Assembly (NCBI GenBank): GCA_002708995.1
Contig: PAPT01000005.1
Coordinates: 62,001-126,000 of the forward strand
Source of the DNA: Geminicoccus sp.
GTDB lineage: Bacteria; Pseudomonadota; Alphaproteobacteria; UBA7985
Direction: 5' to 3'
DNA length: 64,000 nucleotides
Below, piece after piece: positions 18,999-29,626 of the stretch. Each line of letters begins with the position of its first letter. Within the stretch, counting starts at the first letter, position 1. Under the pieces are notes generated by a model, which worked only from the letters and a program-made list of their open reading frames with translations, was not told the DNA's origin and searched no databases. The translations under genes were made by a program, and so were the position numbers.

Positions 18999-19551
18999 AG
19001 ACCAGATCCTCGAACTGCGCGCTCCGGCCCCACAGGAAGGCATAGACCAGATGATTGAGGCCGTAGACCAGCGGGAAGGTCAGCGCCGTTGCCCCTGCCC
19101 GGGTCAGGGACTGCAGCGGCGGCGCCAGTTCGAGCACGAAGGCCGAGTAGAAGGCCCACTGACAGGCAAAGAACGCCAGAATCATCAGCGTCGCTACGCC
19201 CCACTGCCCCATGAAGCCTAGCGTGCTGGTCTCGGGCCGCAGGCTGGAGGCAATGTAGAACACGGTCAGATAGGCGATGATCGACAGCCCCATGGGCGCG
19301 CCCAGCAGCGCATCGGTCCACAGTCCAACCACGAACACCACCGGCACGGGCATCAGCGCCGGGTGCCGCATCAGCCAGAACAGGATGGTGGCAAAGGCAA
19401 AGTCGGGCAGAAACGCAATCCCCCGCCCCAGCCCCAGCGCCGAGGCATCGAAGCCCAGCAGCACGATGAACAGCGCCAGCGGCACCAGCGCCCGTACCCG
19501 GCGCAGCACCCCGCCGATGAGAAAATCGAGCAGGAACAGGATTGTGCGCAC
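18985..19551 (-). CDS. mreD: Rod shape-determining protein MreD
   Basis: This 188-residue polytopic protein has about five hydrophobic segments. It lies two bases after mreC and overlaps mrdA. Sequence conservation in MreD is weak, so position in the operon carries much of the identification, supported by segments such as DFAFATILFWLMRHPALMP and TDALLGAPMGLSI. MreD links MreC to the SEDS-PBP2 pair in the inner membrane. Confidence 0.9.
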   Translation of the reverse strand: MRTILFLLDFLIGGVLRRVRALVPLALFIVLLGFDASALGLGRGIAFLPDFAFATILFWLMRHPALMPVPVVFVVGLWTDALLGAPMGLSIIAYLTVFYIASSLRPETSTLGFMGQWGVATLMILAFFACQWAFYSAFVLELAPPLQSLTRAGATALTFPLVYGLNHLVYAFLWGRSAQFEDLVYDRA

Positions 19552-19553
19552 GC

Positions 19554-20552
19554 CTAGTTCTCCCCGCTCGAAGTCTGGAAGCCCACTGCGCCGACCGCGA
19601 TCAGGTCGGCATTGATGTCCACCCCGGGATAGTCGACCACCAACACATCCGAGAGCTGATCAAAATCGACTGACGGGCGCACCTGTGCTTCGGCGTCGGT
19701 GACGTGTGAGACGAAGCCGATCAGCAGCCCCGACGGGAAAACTCCGTCTGCCCCGCTGGTAATCACCCGGTCGCCAACCTCGATGGTCTTGAGATCCTCG
19801 GGCAGCAGAAAGGCCTGCTCCACGCGCAGGAAGTCCTGCGGTCGGCGGGTGTCGGGGTCAAAGGCGGATTCCCGTGTGCCGCGCACAAAGGCATTCAGGC
19901 CCGCCCGCTCGATGATCACAGGGATCTGCGAATTCGGGTCGGTGATCAGCAGTACCCGCGCGGACGAGGCGCCGACTTCGCGCACCCGCCCCACCAGCCC
20001 TTCGTCGTTGACCACCGCCAGACCCTGACGCACGGACTCATCCCGGCCTACGTTGATTAGCACCGAGCGCACGTAGCGCCGCGAGTGGTCCGCGACCACG
20101 AAGGCCATCATGCGCTTGGTTTCACCGACCTCACGGCCGCTTTCGAGGGCTCTGGCCCAGTTCCACTGCTCGTCGGCCGCTGTGCGGTAGCGGATGGGCA
20201 GAATCCGGCGCAGTCGGTTGTTCTCGGCGATCAGTTGGTCGACGGTCTGGGCCTTGGCATCGAGGATGCGGACATCGGCACGGAGTTGCTGGTTCTCACT
20301 CGCCAGTTCTTCGTAGGTCTTGAACCGCTCGGTCACCTGACTCATCGACGCGCTTGACTGGCTGAACAGCCCCAGAAACGGTGACATCATATCGGCGACC
20401 AGCATGCGGGCGTTGGAACCAAAGCGCGCGTCCATGCGGTTCCAGACCAGCATGCCTACAGCGATCAGGATCAGGAGAAACACCGCGAAGCGCTGCAGCC
20501 AGGCCATCAGCGGGCTGACCGCGACTGTTATATTGCGCCGGCGACGTGCCAT
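19554..20552 (-). CDS. mreC: Rod shape-determining protein MreC
   Basis: MreC is a bitopic periplasmic scaffold that activates PBP2. Residues 14-34 form the membrane anchor, about 70-115 a coiled coil (YEELASENQQLRADVRILDA), then the beta-barrel domain with GLAVVNDEGLVGRVREVG. The length of 332 residues is typical. Unlike the tight mreC-mreD-mrdA-rodA junctions, it is separated from mreB by 179 bases that contain a possible internal promoter and a hairpin. Confidence 0.94.
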   Translation of the reverse strand: MARRRRNITVAVSPLMAWLQRFAVFLLILIAVGMLVWNRMDARFGSNARMLVADMMSPFLGLFSQSSASMSQVTERFKTYEELASENQQLRADVRILDAKAQTVDQLIAENNRLRRILPIRYRTAADEQWNWARALESGREVGETKRMMAFVVADHSRRYVRSVLINVGRDESVRQGLAVVNDEGLVGRVREVGASSARVLLITDPNSQIPVIIERAGLNAFVRGTRESAFDPDTRRPQDFLRVEQAFLLPEDLKTIEVGDRVITSGADGVFPSGLLIGFVSHVTDAEAQVRPSVDFDQLSDVLVVDYPGVDINADLIAVGAVGFQTSSGEN

Positions 20553-20669
20553 TTCCGCTCATCCGCTCCTCGATTGACCCTGCGCCCCGCCTTCGATCAC
20601 CACCCTAGCCCCGGTCTGTGGACAGAGTAGGGCAAACCCAAGCATTATGCGACATGCATGATACTAATT

Positions 20670-20698
20670 TTTGTATGGAAATCGACCTTGGCGGTCAA
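20670..20698 (-). promoter_or_regulatory. Candidate internal promoter for mreC
   Basis: On the minus strand TTGACC (20693-20698) is followed after exactly 17 bases by TACAAA (20670-20675) in an A/T-rich patch between mreB and mreC. The -35 box is the same hexamer as in the tRNA-His promoter. Confidence 0.45.
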
Positions 20699-20705
20699 TC
20701 CGCCA
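20689..20705 (-). other. mreB-mreC intercistronic hairpin
   Basis: A six-pair stem (TGGCGG-ATTGA-CCGCCA on the minus strand) lies 27 bases after the mreB stop and overlaps the -35 box of the candidate mreC promoter. It could be a partial terminator or an mRNA stability element that lets MreB exceed MreC. Confidence 0.4.
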
Positions 20706-20731
20706 GCCGGGTCAACAGGCGGCCCGCCGGA

Positions 20732-21817
<1,086 letters not shown>

Positions 21818-21922
21818 TCATACATGGGACGCAGGTTATACGTTCTTACCTTCTGGACATAACCCTCGCCCCTGCCGATTGCAAGGACGGGCGCCCTCAG
21901 CAAAGGGTGCGCAACGGCGGTT

Positions 21923-22705
21923 TCAGGGCGCGGCGGAAGCCTTAGGCCGCAGCCCGTCGATGAAGTCGCCCAACTCGCCATAGCCGGTGAAAACCCGCTC
22001 GAAGCGCAGATCCAACCGCCGGGCTGCGTCTTCGGCCTGCGCGGTCAGCGCAGCATCGTCAGTCTGGGCGAGATAGACCAGCCGGGTGTAGCTGCCGAAC
22101 ATAGCATCCTGCATCTCAGGATTGGCAGAGAGACCCATGCCCTGCCATATCAGCGGCTCGAAGTGCCTTGCCAGATAGTCGGTCAGGTAGAATGTCCCCA
22201 GCTCGGCATCGGCCAGGGCGTTGAACCGGGCTTCTCCGGCGAAGAAACTGTAGCAGTGCGGCCCGGCAATACGCTGCAGGTCCAGCCGCTCGCACACCTC
22301 ATCGAGCATGCCGCCGGTGCCGCAGTCGGCGTAGCCGACGAAAACAGGGCGGTCTGCGCGACCCTTGCGCGCCCGCAGGGCCTTGGTCTCGACCCCCTCG
22401 GGGATGCGTTCGGGAAAGTTGTGCCAAATCGCCGGCAGGGCTGTGATTTCCACCGCGTCACTAAGCCCTGAGGCAGACAGCACGGCCTGGGTCTCAGAGG
22501 CAATCGCGCCGCAGAGGATCAGCAGGGGTTTTTCGGGATGGCGGAAGCCGGCTGCGCCCTCACGGGCTTCGATGGTGGGAACCGGCTTGCGCGCGGTGCC
22601 GGCAGCCGATGAAGAACCACGGCGACCGGTCCGGCCACCGGTGCGACGGCCACTCCGGGACGAGGTGGGCCGCTGGTCGTCGTCAGGCGTTTGCTCGGGC
22701 ACCAA
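21923..22705 (-). CDS. DUF1638 protein linked to corrinoid methyl transfer
   Basis: Residues 60-255 match DUF1638 as I know it: LCGAIASE, LPAIWHNFPERIP, the cysteine/histidine-rich YADCGTGGMLDEV and GPHCYSFFAGEARF, then ELGTFYLTDYLARHFE and FTGYGELGDF. The function is unproven; the family commonly sits beside corrinoid proteins and methyltransferases, as here. The first 55 residues are Arg/Ser/Gly-rich (RSGRRTGGRTGRRGSSSA) and probably disordered. The start overlaps the corrinoid gene by 23 bases, indicating translational coupling. A later start is possible, but the conserved domain begins only after the basic stretch. Confidence 0.8.
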   Translation of the reverse strand: MVPEQTPDDDQRPTSSRSGRRTGGRTGRRGSSSAAGTARKPVPTIEAREGAAGFRHPEKPLLILCGAIASETQAVLSASGLSDAVEITALPAIWHNFPERIPEGVETKALRARKGRADRPVFVGYADCGTGGMLDEVCERLDLQRIAGPHCYSFFAGEARFNALADAELGTFYLTDYLARHFEPLIWQGMGLSANPEMQDAMFGSYTRLVYLAQTDDAALTAQAEDAARRLDLRFERVFTGYGELGDFIDGLRPKASAAP

Positions 22706-23390
22706 TCATGTTGTGGCGGCGGGCCACGAACTCCTTGGCGGTTTCCACCGCAACCGCCGCGTCGCGGCAGTAGCCATCGGCACCAATGCTCTCGGCGAAG
22801 GCTTCGTTGAGCGGCGCACCACCGACGAGCACGATGTAGTCGTCGCGGATACCCTTCTCGACCAGCGTCTCGATCACAACCTTCATGTACGGCATGGTGG
22901 TGGTCAGCAGCGCCGACATGCCGAGGATGTCCGGCTTATGCTCTTCGATCGCATCGAGGTAGTTTTCGACCGGATTGTTGATGCCGATGTCGACCACTTC
23001 GAAACCGGCGCCTTCCATCATCATAGAAACCAAATTTTTGCCGATATCGTGGATATCGCCCTTGACCGTTCCGATCACCATGGAGCCGATGCGCGGCGCC
23101 CCAGTCTCAGCCAGCAGGGGTTTGAGAATGGCCATGCCGGCCTTCATTGCGTTGGCTGCCATCAGAACCTCCGGCACGTACAGGATACCGTCACGGAAAT
23201 CCTCACCCACGATGGTCATGCCGGCGACCAGAGACTTGGTGAGCACGTCGTAGGGGGTCCAGCCACGATCCAAGAGAATGTGCGTGCCTACCTCGATTTC
23301 CTCCTTGAGGCCATCGTAGAGGTCATCACCCATCTGTTCGACAAGCTCGTCGTCGTTCAGGGTGTTCAGATCCAGTTCATCATCTGACAT
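22683..23390 (-). CDS. Corrinoid (B12-binding) protein, MtbC/MttC type
   Basis: The 235-residue protein has an N-terminal helical cap (residues 20-105) and a Rossmann-like B12 domain. The B12-ligand motif DxHxxG is KGDIHDIGKNLV, followed by GINNP and VLVGGAPLNE. Such proteins carry a methyl group between a substrate:corrinoid methyltransferase (MttB, MtmB type or a betaine relative) and a second methyltransferase to tetrahydrofolate or homocysteine. Neither methyltransferase nor the reductive activase is in the window. The DUF1638 gene follows with overlap. No cobalamin riboswitch is visible upstream. Confidence 0.92.
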   Translation of the reverse strand: MSDDELDLNTLNDDELVEQMGDDLYDGLKEEIEVGTHILLDRGWTPYDVLTKSLVAGMTIVGEDFRDGILYVPEVLMAANAMKAGMAILKPLLAETGAPRIGSMVIGTVKGDIHDIGKNLVSMMMEGAGFEVVDIGINNPVENYLDAIEEHKPDILGMSALLTTTMPYMKVVIETLVEKGIRDDYIVLVGGAPLNEAFAESIGADGYCRDAAVAVETAKEFVARRHNMIGARANA

Positions 23391-23422
23391 GCTTGTCTCC
23401 TGGCAACAGTGGACCGCCCGAT

Positions 23423-23461
23423 TTGACGATACACTTACATCGATTACTAGCCCGTGTAAGT
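23423..23461 (+). promoter_or_regulatory. Candidate promoter with inverted repeat in divergent gap
   Basis: TTGACG (23423-23428), 16 bases, TACTAG (23445-23450). An inverted repeat ACTTAC (23433-23438) / GTAAGT (23456-23461) straddles the -10 box and could be an operator. The gap serves both the corrinoid gene (-) and the AEC transporter gene (+). Confidence 0.28.
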
Positions 23462-23598
23462 CATTGCCTGCGTAGACCCTGCTGCATCGCCGACTTTCGC
23501 ATGTCTGAAAACGACCGGGACCCGATTGTCTGAGCTCCGGGGCGTCGTCATATTGCGGTCCCGGCCGGTTAGACCGCGTAACGTTAGGATTTTAGCGA

Positions 23599-24612
23599 AT
23601 GCTGGAATTGGTGGGTATCGTCGCCCCGTTCTTCATGGTGATCATGCTCGGGTTTGTCGCCGGACGGCTCGGCGTGTTCCGGTTGGACTCGGCCAAGGTC
23701 TTCAACAACTACCTGCTGTATTTCGCCCTGCCCGCTATGTTCCTCTCCAAGCTGCTGGAACAGGACGTGCTCAGCGGCTTTGACGTCCGTGTCATGGTCG
23801 TTTTCATGCTCGCCAACACCACCATTCTGGTGCTGTCATGGATCATCCACGGCGGGCTGTACCGGCTGTCACTGGGTGACACCGCTGCGCTGGGCACGAC
23901 CTCAGCCTGGGGCAATTCAGGCTATATGGGCATTCCGCTGGCGCTGGAACTGCTTGGCGGTCCCGGGATTTTCGTTGCCTTTTCCCTGCTCGCTGCCGAT
24001 ATCATCATCATTTCGATTGCCGGATTTGCCCTGCACGAGATCGACAAGGACCGGAGCGAAAACGGCAGCGGCAGCGGCGGCGGCATGGGCCTCGCCTCGC
24101 TGGGACGGGCATTGCGCAAGACCCTGCGCAGCATCGCCACCAACCCGTTCCTGATCCCCTTTGCGCTGGGTTTTGCGCTCAGTGCCGTGCGTCCGGCCTG
24201 GCCTGATGCGTTGACGGTGACCGTCGATTTCATCTTTCCGGCGCTGGAAATGCTGTCGGCGACGGCCTTCGGCGTGGCGCTGTTCTCTATCGGGGTCGGC
24301 ATGGCGCTGCGCCCGATCACCAATGTCGGCGAGGCCGCGCCCATGCTGGCCTCGACCGGCATACTCAAGCTGATCGTGCACCCGGTGAGTACGGCGCTGA
24401 TCGCCGCCTTACTGTTCGATCTGGAACCAACGGTGTTCGCGACCTGCGTGATCCTCGCCGCCACGCCGACGGCGACCAATGCCTTCATCATGGCGACCGC
24501 CTACGCCAAGCGCGCCAGCGAGGCCTCGGCGGCTATTCTGGTCTCCACCAGCATCGCCTTCTTCACGCTGACCGCGCTGCTGATGTATTTCCGCGCCGAT
24601 CTGGGGCTGTAA
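23599..24612 (+). CDS. AEC family transporter (auxin efflux carrier type)
   Basis: This 337-residue inner-membrane protein has about ten spans in two five-span halves with a glycine-rich cytosolic loop (NGSGSGGGMG) between them. The segment GTTSAWGNSGYMGIPLALEL and the repeat-like ATPTATNAFIMATAYA are typical of the family. Bacterial members export or import small carboxylates such as malate. The next gene, on the opposite strand, is a D-2-hydroxyacid dehydrogenase, which makes a hydroxyacid plausible but not shown. Confidence 0.88.
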   Translation: MLELVGIVAPFFMVIMLGFVAGRLGVFRLDSAKVFNNYLLYFALPAMFLSKLLEQDVLSGFDVRVMVVFMLANTTILVLSWIIHGGLYRLSLGDTAALGTTSAWGNSGYMGIPLALELLGGPGIFVAFSLLAADIIIISIAGFALHEIDKDRSENGSGSGGGMGLASLGRALRKTLRSIATNPFLIPFALGFALSAVRPAWPDALTVTVDFIFPALEMLSATAFGVALFSIGVGMALRPITNVGEAAPMLASTGILKLIVHPVSTALIAALLFDLEPTVFATCVILAATPTATNAFIMATAYAKRASEASAAILVSTSIAFFTLTALLMYFRADLGL

Positions 24613-24639
24613 CGCCAACGCCCCACCCTCAACCGCCGG

Positions 24640-26016
24640 TCAGTTGATCGACAGGATCTTGCCCGGGTTCATGATGTTCTCCGGGTCCAGCGCGCGCTTG
24701 ATCGAGGCCATCACCGCCAGCGACGGTGCGCCGTGCTCGGCCTCCAGATACTTGATCTTACCGTGGCCGACCCCGTGTTCACCGGTGCAGGTCCCGCCCA
24801 TTTCAATGGCGCGTTCGATCATGCGGCTGTTGACCCAGCGTGCTTCGCTTAGCTCGTCCTCGTTGTTCGGGTCGATCAGGTACTGCAGGTGAAAGTTTCC
24901 GTCCCCGACGTGCCCGACCAGCGGCGCGAGCAGGTTGGTCTGGCTAAGGTCCTCGAGCGTCTGGTTGATACAGTCCGCCAGCCGAGAAATCGGCACGCAG
25001 ACGTCTGTCGGCCAGCCAACCGAGCCCGGTCGCATCCGCTGCACCGAGTAAAACATGTTGTGGCGGGCGTTCCACAGCCGCGTACGGTCTTCGGGCCGGG
25101 TCGACCACTCGAAGTCCTCCCCACCCAGCTCAGCGGCGATTTCCTGCGTGCGTTCGGCCTGCTCCGCTACCCAGGCTTCGGTGCCGTGGAACTCGAAGAA
25201 AATATGCGGCTTTTCGATCATACCGAGCTGGTCAGCCTCGTTGATGGCCCGGATGCTGGCGCCGTCGACCAGCTCCATCCGCGCGACGGGGATGCCCATT
25301 TGCTTGACCATAATGGCGGTCTTGGCCGCGGCATCGATATCGGGGAACAGGCACGCGGCCGCAGACACGGCTTCGGGCTGGCCGTAGAGCTTGAGCTGAA
25401 TTTCCGTGATCACGCCCAGCGTGCCCTCCGAGCCGATCATCAGCCGGGTCAGGTCGTAGCCCGCCGAGGACTTGGGCGCCCGTCCACCGGTCCGCACCAC
25501 GTCGCCGTTGGCCATTACCACGGTAAGGCCCAGCACGTTGTCCTTCATGGTGCCGTAGCGCACGGCATTGGTGCCAGAGGCCCGGGTCGCGGTCATGCCG
25601 CCCAACGAGGCATCGGCACCGGGGTCGATCGGGAACATCAGTCCGGTCGCGCGCAGGTGCTCGTTCAGCGCCTTGCGGGTCACACCCGCCTGCACCCGGC
25701 AGTCCAGATCCTCTTCGTTGACCTCCAGCACCTCGGTCATCTGGCTGAGGTCGAGGGAAATCCCGCCACGAATGGCGTTGATATGCCCTTCCAGCGACGT
25801 CCCGGTGCCGAAGGGGATCAGCGGCGCCTTGTGCGCCCGGCACAGATTGACAACCTCGACAACATCCTCGGTCGAGGTGGCAAACACCACCGCCTCGGGC
25901 GGAACCCCGGCGTGATAGGACTCGTCCTTGCCGTGGCGTTCAAGGATCGTCGCGGCGGTTGAGTAGCGCTCGCCAAAGCGCTGCTTCAAAGCGTCGTGAA
26001 GGGCTGCTGGTGTCAT
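24640..26016 (-). CDS. FAD-linked D-lactate dehydrogenase (cytochrome) type oxidase
   Basis: The 458-residue flavoprotein has the PCMH-type FAD domain (PFGTGTSLEGH near 70, then GGMTATRASGTNAVRYGTMK) and the C-terminal cap ending in GEHGVGHGKIKYL. This layout is shared by Dld, glycolate oxidase GlcD and D-2-hydroxyglutarate dehydrogenase. The single-subunit form without glcE or glcF beside it favours D-lactate dehydrogenase (cytochrome). It oxidises a D-2-hydroxyacid and passes electrons to the respiratory chain. No partner gene is present. Confidence 0.85.
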   Translation of the reverse strand: MTPAALHDALKQRFGERYSTAATILERHGKDESYHAGVPPEAVVFATSTEDVVEVVNLCRAHKAPLIPFGTGTSLEGHINAIRGGISLDLSQMTEVLEVNEEDLDCRVQAGVTRKALNEHLRATGLMFPIDPGADASLGGMTATRASGTNAVRYGTMKDNVLGLTVVMANGDVVRTGGRAPKSSAGYDLTRLMIGSEGTLGVITEIQLKLYGQPEAVSAAACLFPDIDAAAKTAIMVKQMGIPVARMELVDGASIRAINEADQLGMIEKPHIFFEFHGTEAWVAEQAERTQEIAAELGGEDFEWSTRPEDRTRLWNARHNMFYSVQRMRPGSVGWPTDVCVPISRLADCINQTLEDLSQTNLLAPLVGHVGDGNFHLQYLIDPNNEDELSEARWVNSRMIERAIEMGGTCTGEHGVGHGKIKYLEAEHGAPSLAVMASIKRALDPENIMNPGKILSIN

Positions 26017-26070
26017 GGATGCGTCTCTCCTCCGTCCCTGCGCGCAGCATGAACGCGCGCGCGCGACAAA

Positions 26071-26712
26071 TCAATGCGACGCAGGCTGCAGGTGCGGGAT
26101 CAGGTCATTGAGATCGTCAAGACACAGGTCGGCCGCATCCCGGGTCATGGGCTTGCCCTGATAGGCCACCCCCAGCCCGGCAGCGCGGATCATCTCGATG
26201 TCGTTGGCGCCGTCACCCAGCGCCACCGCCTGCCCCGCGTCGATGCCCAGGCTGGCGCATTCCTCACGCAGCACGGCCAGCTTGGTCTCCGCCGTCACAA
26301 TCGGCTCCAGCATCCGGCCGGTCAGCCGCGCGTTTTCGAAGTCCAGCCGATTGGCGACCACGCGTTCAAAGCCCAGCGCTGCCCCGACCAAATCCGCAAT
26401 CAGGTCGAAACCGCCGCTGACCAGAACCGTCCGCATGCCCGCAGCCCGGCAGGCGTCGAGCAAGGCCTCTGCCCCGACCGAAAGCCGAACCTCGCGGGCG
26501 ATGGCCTCGATCCGCGACAGTTCCAGCCCCTGGAGCATCATCACCCGCTGATCCAGCGCGGTGCGGAAATCCAACTCGCCGCGCATGGAGCGCTCGGTGA
26601 TCGCGGCGACGGTATCCGTGATCCCGAGTGCTTCTGCCATATCGACGATGGTTTCGGTCTCGGCCACGGTAGAATCCATGTCCGAGACCAGCAGGCGGTA
26701 AGGCGCAGCCAC
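26071..26712 (-). CDS. serB: Phosphoserine phosphatase
   Basis: SerB removes phosphate from O-phosphoserine, the last step of serine synthesis. The 213-residue HAD protein has the nucleophile motif VSDMDSTVAETE, motif II VSGGFD, and motif III/IV ALGDGANDIEMI. It starts with GTG at 26712, two bases after the serA stop, with GAGG seven bases before the start inside serA. The coupling to serC-serA makes the assignment firm. Confidence 0.94.
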   Translation of the reverse strand: MAAPYRLLVSDMDSTVAETETIVDMAEALGITDTVAAITERSMRGELDFRTALDQRVMMLQGLELSRIEAIAREVRLSVGAEALLDACRAAGMRTVLVSGGFDLIADLVGAALGFERVVANRLDFENARLTGRMLEPIVTAETKLAVLREECASLGIDAGQAVALGDGANDIEMIRAAGLGVAYQGKPMTRDAADLCLDDLNDLIPHLQPASH

Positions 26713-26714
26713 GC

Positions 26715-28316
26715 TCAGGCCTCGGCCAGTTCGGGGAATTCCAGATACCGGCAGCGGTCGATCTGCGGCAGTCCCTGCAGTGTGCTCAAGTCCTCTTCGC
26801 TAACCGCGCTGTCGATTTCCAGAAAGGCGATGGCGTCCCCACCGGCGGCCAGACGGCCGAGGTGGAAGTTGGCGATGTTGATCCCGCTCTCCGCCATCCG
26901 GGAGCCGACGGCACCGATCAGGCCCGGGGTATCCTTGTTGGTGATGTAGAGCATGTAGCGGCCCAGCGTGGATTCCAGCTGGATGCCCTTGATCTCCGTG
27001 ATCCGTGGGCGTCCGGCCATCATCGTGCCGGCGATCGAGCGGCGGTAGTCCGGCGTCGACACGAAAATCCGCACCACGGCCTGATAATCGCCGGCGCTGT
27101 CGGTCCGGGTTTCCTTAACGTTGATCCCGCGCTGGCTGGCCATGTCGCGCACGTTGACGAGGTTAACCGACGCAAACTTGGTGCCGAGGATCGCTGCCAG
27201 CGCCGCGTTCGTTATCGGCTCGTGCTTGAGGCCGGAGGCATCGCCGCAGTACTCGATCTGCATGTCGATGATTTCCTCGTCCGTCAGCTGCCCGATCATC
27301 GAACCCAGCTGTTTGGCCAGATCGATCCACGGGCCGAGCTTGCGCGCGTCTTCCGCGGATAGCGATGGCGTGTTCAGGGCGTTCTGCACCGCGCCATCGA
27401 CCAGATAGTTGGCCATCTGCTCGGCGACCTGCACGGCGACCTTTTCCTGCGCCTCCTGCGTAGAAGCGCCCAGATGCGGGGTGCAGATCACGCCGGGATG
27501 CCCGAACAGCGGGTTTTCCTTCGCCGGTTCAACGGCGAACACGTCCAGCGCAGCCCCGCGCACGTGGCCGGTTTCCAGCGCAGCCAGCAGCGCCAGCTCG
27601 TCGACCAGTCCGCCTCGGGCACAGTTCACCAGCATCACGCCCTTCTTCATTTTGTTCAGCGCGTTAGCGTCGATCATGTTCTCGGTCTGCGCAGTTTTCG
27701 GCACGTGCAGGGTGATCACGTCCGCCTTGGCGAACAGCTCGTCGAGCTCGACCTTGGTCACCCCGAGATCCTTGGCGCGCTCTTCGGACAGGAACGGGTC
27801 GAAAGCCAGCACCTTCAGCCCGATGCCGATGGCCTTGCGCGCCACGATCGAGCCAATGTTTCCGGCACCGACGAGGCCGAGGGTCTTGCCCGTCAGCTCG
27901 GTCCCCATGAAGCGGGATTTCTCCCACTTGCCCTCATGGGTCGAGGCGTTGGCCTGCGGAATATGCCGGGCCAATGCGAACATCATCGCGATGGCGTGCT
28001 CGGCGGTGGTGATGGCGTTACCAAAGGGCGTGTTCATGACCACCACGCCATTGCGGGTGCAGGCGTTGACTTCGATGTTGTCCACGCCGATACCCGCGCG
28101 GCCGACGACCTTCAGATTGCTGGCCTTTTCCAGCAGTTCTGCCGTCACCTTGGTCGCGGAGCGGACGGCTAGGCCGTCGTAGTCCGGGATCATGTACGCC
28201 AGCTCTTCGGGTGTCAGCTTACCGGAGACAGTGACCTCACAGCCGAGGTCTTCAAAGGTTTGCACGGCCTGCGTGGACAGGGAGTCGGAGATCAGGATTT
28301 TGGGTTTCGCGCTCAT
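26715..28316 (-). CDS. serA: D-3-phosphoglycerate dehydrogenase
   Basis: SerA oxidises 3-phosphoglycerate to 3-phosphohydroxypyruvate with NAD. The 533-residue protein is the long type: catalytic domain, NAD domain with [13 protein letters not shown], an ASB domain, and a C-terminal ACT domain beginning near [20 protein letters not shown]. The catalytic His is in [10 protein letters not shown] chose the ATG at 28316 ([11 protein letters not shown]), which overlaps the serC stop by four bases; the longer frame runs into serC. The ACT and ASB domains suggest serine feedback control. Confidence 0.96.
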   Translation of the reverse strand: MSAKPKILISDSLSTQAVQTFEDLGCEVTVSGKLTPEELAYMIPDYDGLAVRSATKVTAELLEKASNLKVVGRAGIGVDNIEVNACTRNGVVVMNTPFGNAITTAEHAIAMMFALARHIPQANASTHEGKWEKSRFMGTELTGKTLGLVGAGNIGSIVARKAIGIGLKVLAFDPFLSEERAKDLGVTKVELDELFAKADVITLHVPKTAQTENMIDANALNKMKKGVMLVNCARGGLVDELALLAALETGHVRGAALDVFAVEPAKENPLFGHPGVICTPHLGASTQEAQEKVAVQVAEQMANYLVDGAVQNALNTPSLSAEDARKLGPWIDLAKQLGSMIGQLTDEEIIDMQIEYCGDASGLKHEPITNAALAAILGTKFASVNLVNVRDMASQRGINVKETRTDSAGDYQAVVRIFVSTPDYRRSIAGTMMAGRPRITEIKGIQLESTLGRYMLYITNKDTPGLIGAVGSRMAESGINIANFHLGRLAAGGDAIAFLEIDSAVSEEDLSTLQGLPQIDRCRYLEFPELAEA

Positions 28317-29626
28317 GCTGCGAGTTCCTTTTGTTTGATGGTTTCTTCGGTCTGGCGGGCGAAAGACCACGCCAGCCATGGCAGCAGGGCTTCGATATTC
28401 GCGGTCTCGACCGTGCTGCCGCCCCAGATGCGCAGCCCGGCTGGGGCCGAGCGGTAGCCGTTGAAGTCGTAGCCCGCGCCCTCGGCCTCGATCCGGCTCA
28501 CCAAAGCCTTGCAGAAAGCGGCCTGTGCGGCGTCATCGAGTGCGAGGAACGCCGGGTCAACGATCTTCAGACACATGGAGGTGGTCGACCGGGTGGCGGG
28601 ATCATCGGCCAGCCACTCGATCCAGTCGGTGGCCTGCACCCAGGCATCCAGCGCGGCGAAGTTGGCATCTGCGCGGGCGATCAGGGCCGCGCCGCCGCCG
28701 ATGCTGTCCGCCCAGTCCAGCGCCGCGAGCATGTCCTCGACAGCGAGCATCGACGGGGTGTTGATGGTCGCGCCTTCGAAGATACCGGCGTTCAGCTTGC
28801 CGCCCTTGGTCAGGCGGAACAGCTTGGGCATGGGGCGCTCGGGCTGGTGGCTTTCCAGCCGCGCAACCGCGCGCGGCGACAGCGCGAGCATGCCGTGTGC
28901 CGCCTCCGAGCCCAGCACCTTCTGCCACGACCAGGTGACGACATCGAGCTTGCTGAAATCTATCTCCATGGCAAAGGCCGCCGAGGTGGCGTCACAGATG
29001 GCGAGGCCTTCGCGGTCGTCAGCGAGCCAGTCGAGGTTCCGCACACGCACGCCCGAGGTGGTGCCGTTGAAGGCGAACACCACGTCGTGCGCCGGAGATA
29101 CGGCAGCGAGATCGGGGAGCTGGCCGTAGCCCGCACTCATCACCTGTACCTCGCCCAGCCCCAGCTGACCGACCACGTCCGTGGCCCAGTCCTTGGAAAA
29201 GCTCTCCCACTCCAGCACTGTCACCGGTCGCGGGCCGAGCAGCGACCACAGCGCGATTTCGACCGCGCCGGTGTCAGAGCCGGGAACAATGCCCACGACC
29301 CAGTCCTCGCGCAGGCCAAGCATTGCCTTGGACCGCTCGATTACGGACTTGAGCTTGGCCTTGGGCTGCTTGGCGCGGTGTGAGCGCCCGAGTGCAGCAT
29401 CGGCAAGCTTGTCCAGCGACCAGCCGGGAAATTTGGTGCAGGGACCGGATGAGAAATTGGGATCGGATGGTTTTGTCTTCGGGACACGGTGATCCACGGC
29501 CGCGGCGGGCGGGTGGTCAGGCTGCCTGCTTACAGGCGCAGCCGCAGGCGCAACAGATGCGCTCGACGGCGTGTCCGCAGCCGCACGCACGGGTGCAGCG
29601 AGCGAACGCACGGGGTGCGTCGACAT
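28313..29626 (-). CDS. serC: Phosphoserine aminotransferase
   Basis: SerC transaminates 3-phosphohydroxypyruvate to phosphoserine with PLP. The core starts at [16 protein letters not shown] and contains [13 protein letters not shown], a DATSAAF segment and the PLP lysine in [15 protein letters not shown]. The ATG at 29626 has AGAGG eight bases upstream but gives a low-complexity Ala/Pro/Ser extension of over 40 residues that is unusual for the family. A GTG at 29497 would give the expected length but has no ribosome site. The extension overlaps a cysteine-codon-rich frame (see 29517-29633), so the true start is open. It heads serC-serA-serB. Confidence 0.93.
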   Translation of the reverse strand: MSTHPVRSLAAPVRAAADTPSSASVAPAAAPVSRQPDHPPAAAVDHRVPKTKPSDPNFSSGPCTKFPGWSLDKLADAALGRSHRAKQPKAKLKSVIERSKAMLGLREDWVVGIVPGSDTGAVEIALWSLLGPRPVTVLEWESFSKDWATDVVGQLGLGEVQVMSAGYGQLPDLAAVSPAHDVVFAFNGTTSGVRVRNLDWLADDREGLAICDATSAAFAMEIDFSKLDVVTWSWQKVLGSEAAHGMLALSPRAVARLESHQPERPMPKLFRLTKGGKLNAGIFEGATINTPSMLAVEDMLAALDWADSIGGGAALIARADANFAALDAWVQATDWIEWLADDPATRSTTSMCLKIVDPAFLALDDAAQAAFCKALVSRIEAEGAGYDFNGYRSAPAGLRIWGGSTVETANIEALLPWLAWSFARQTEETIKQKELAA

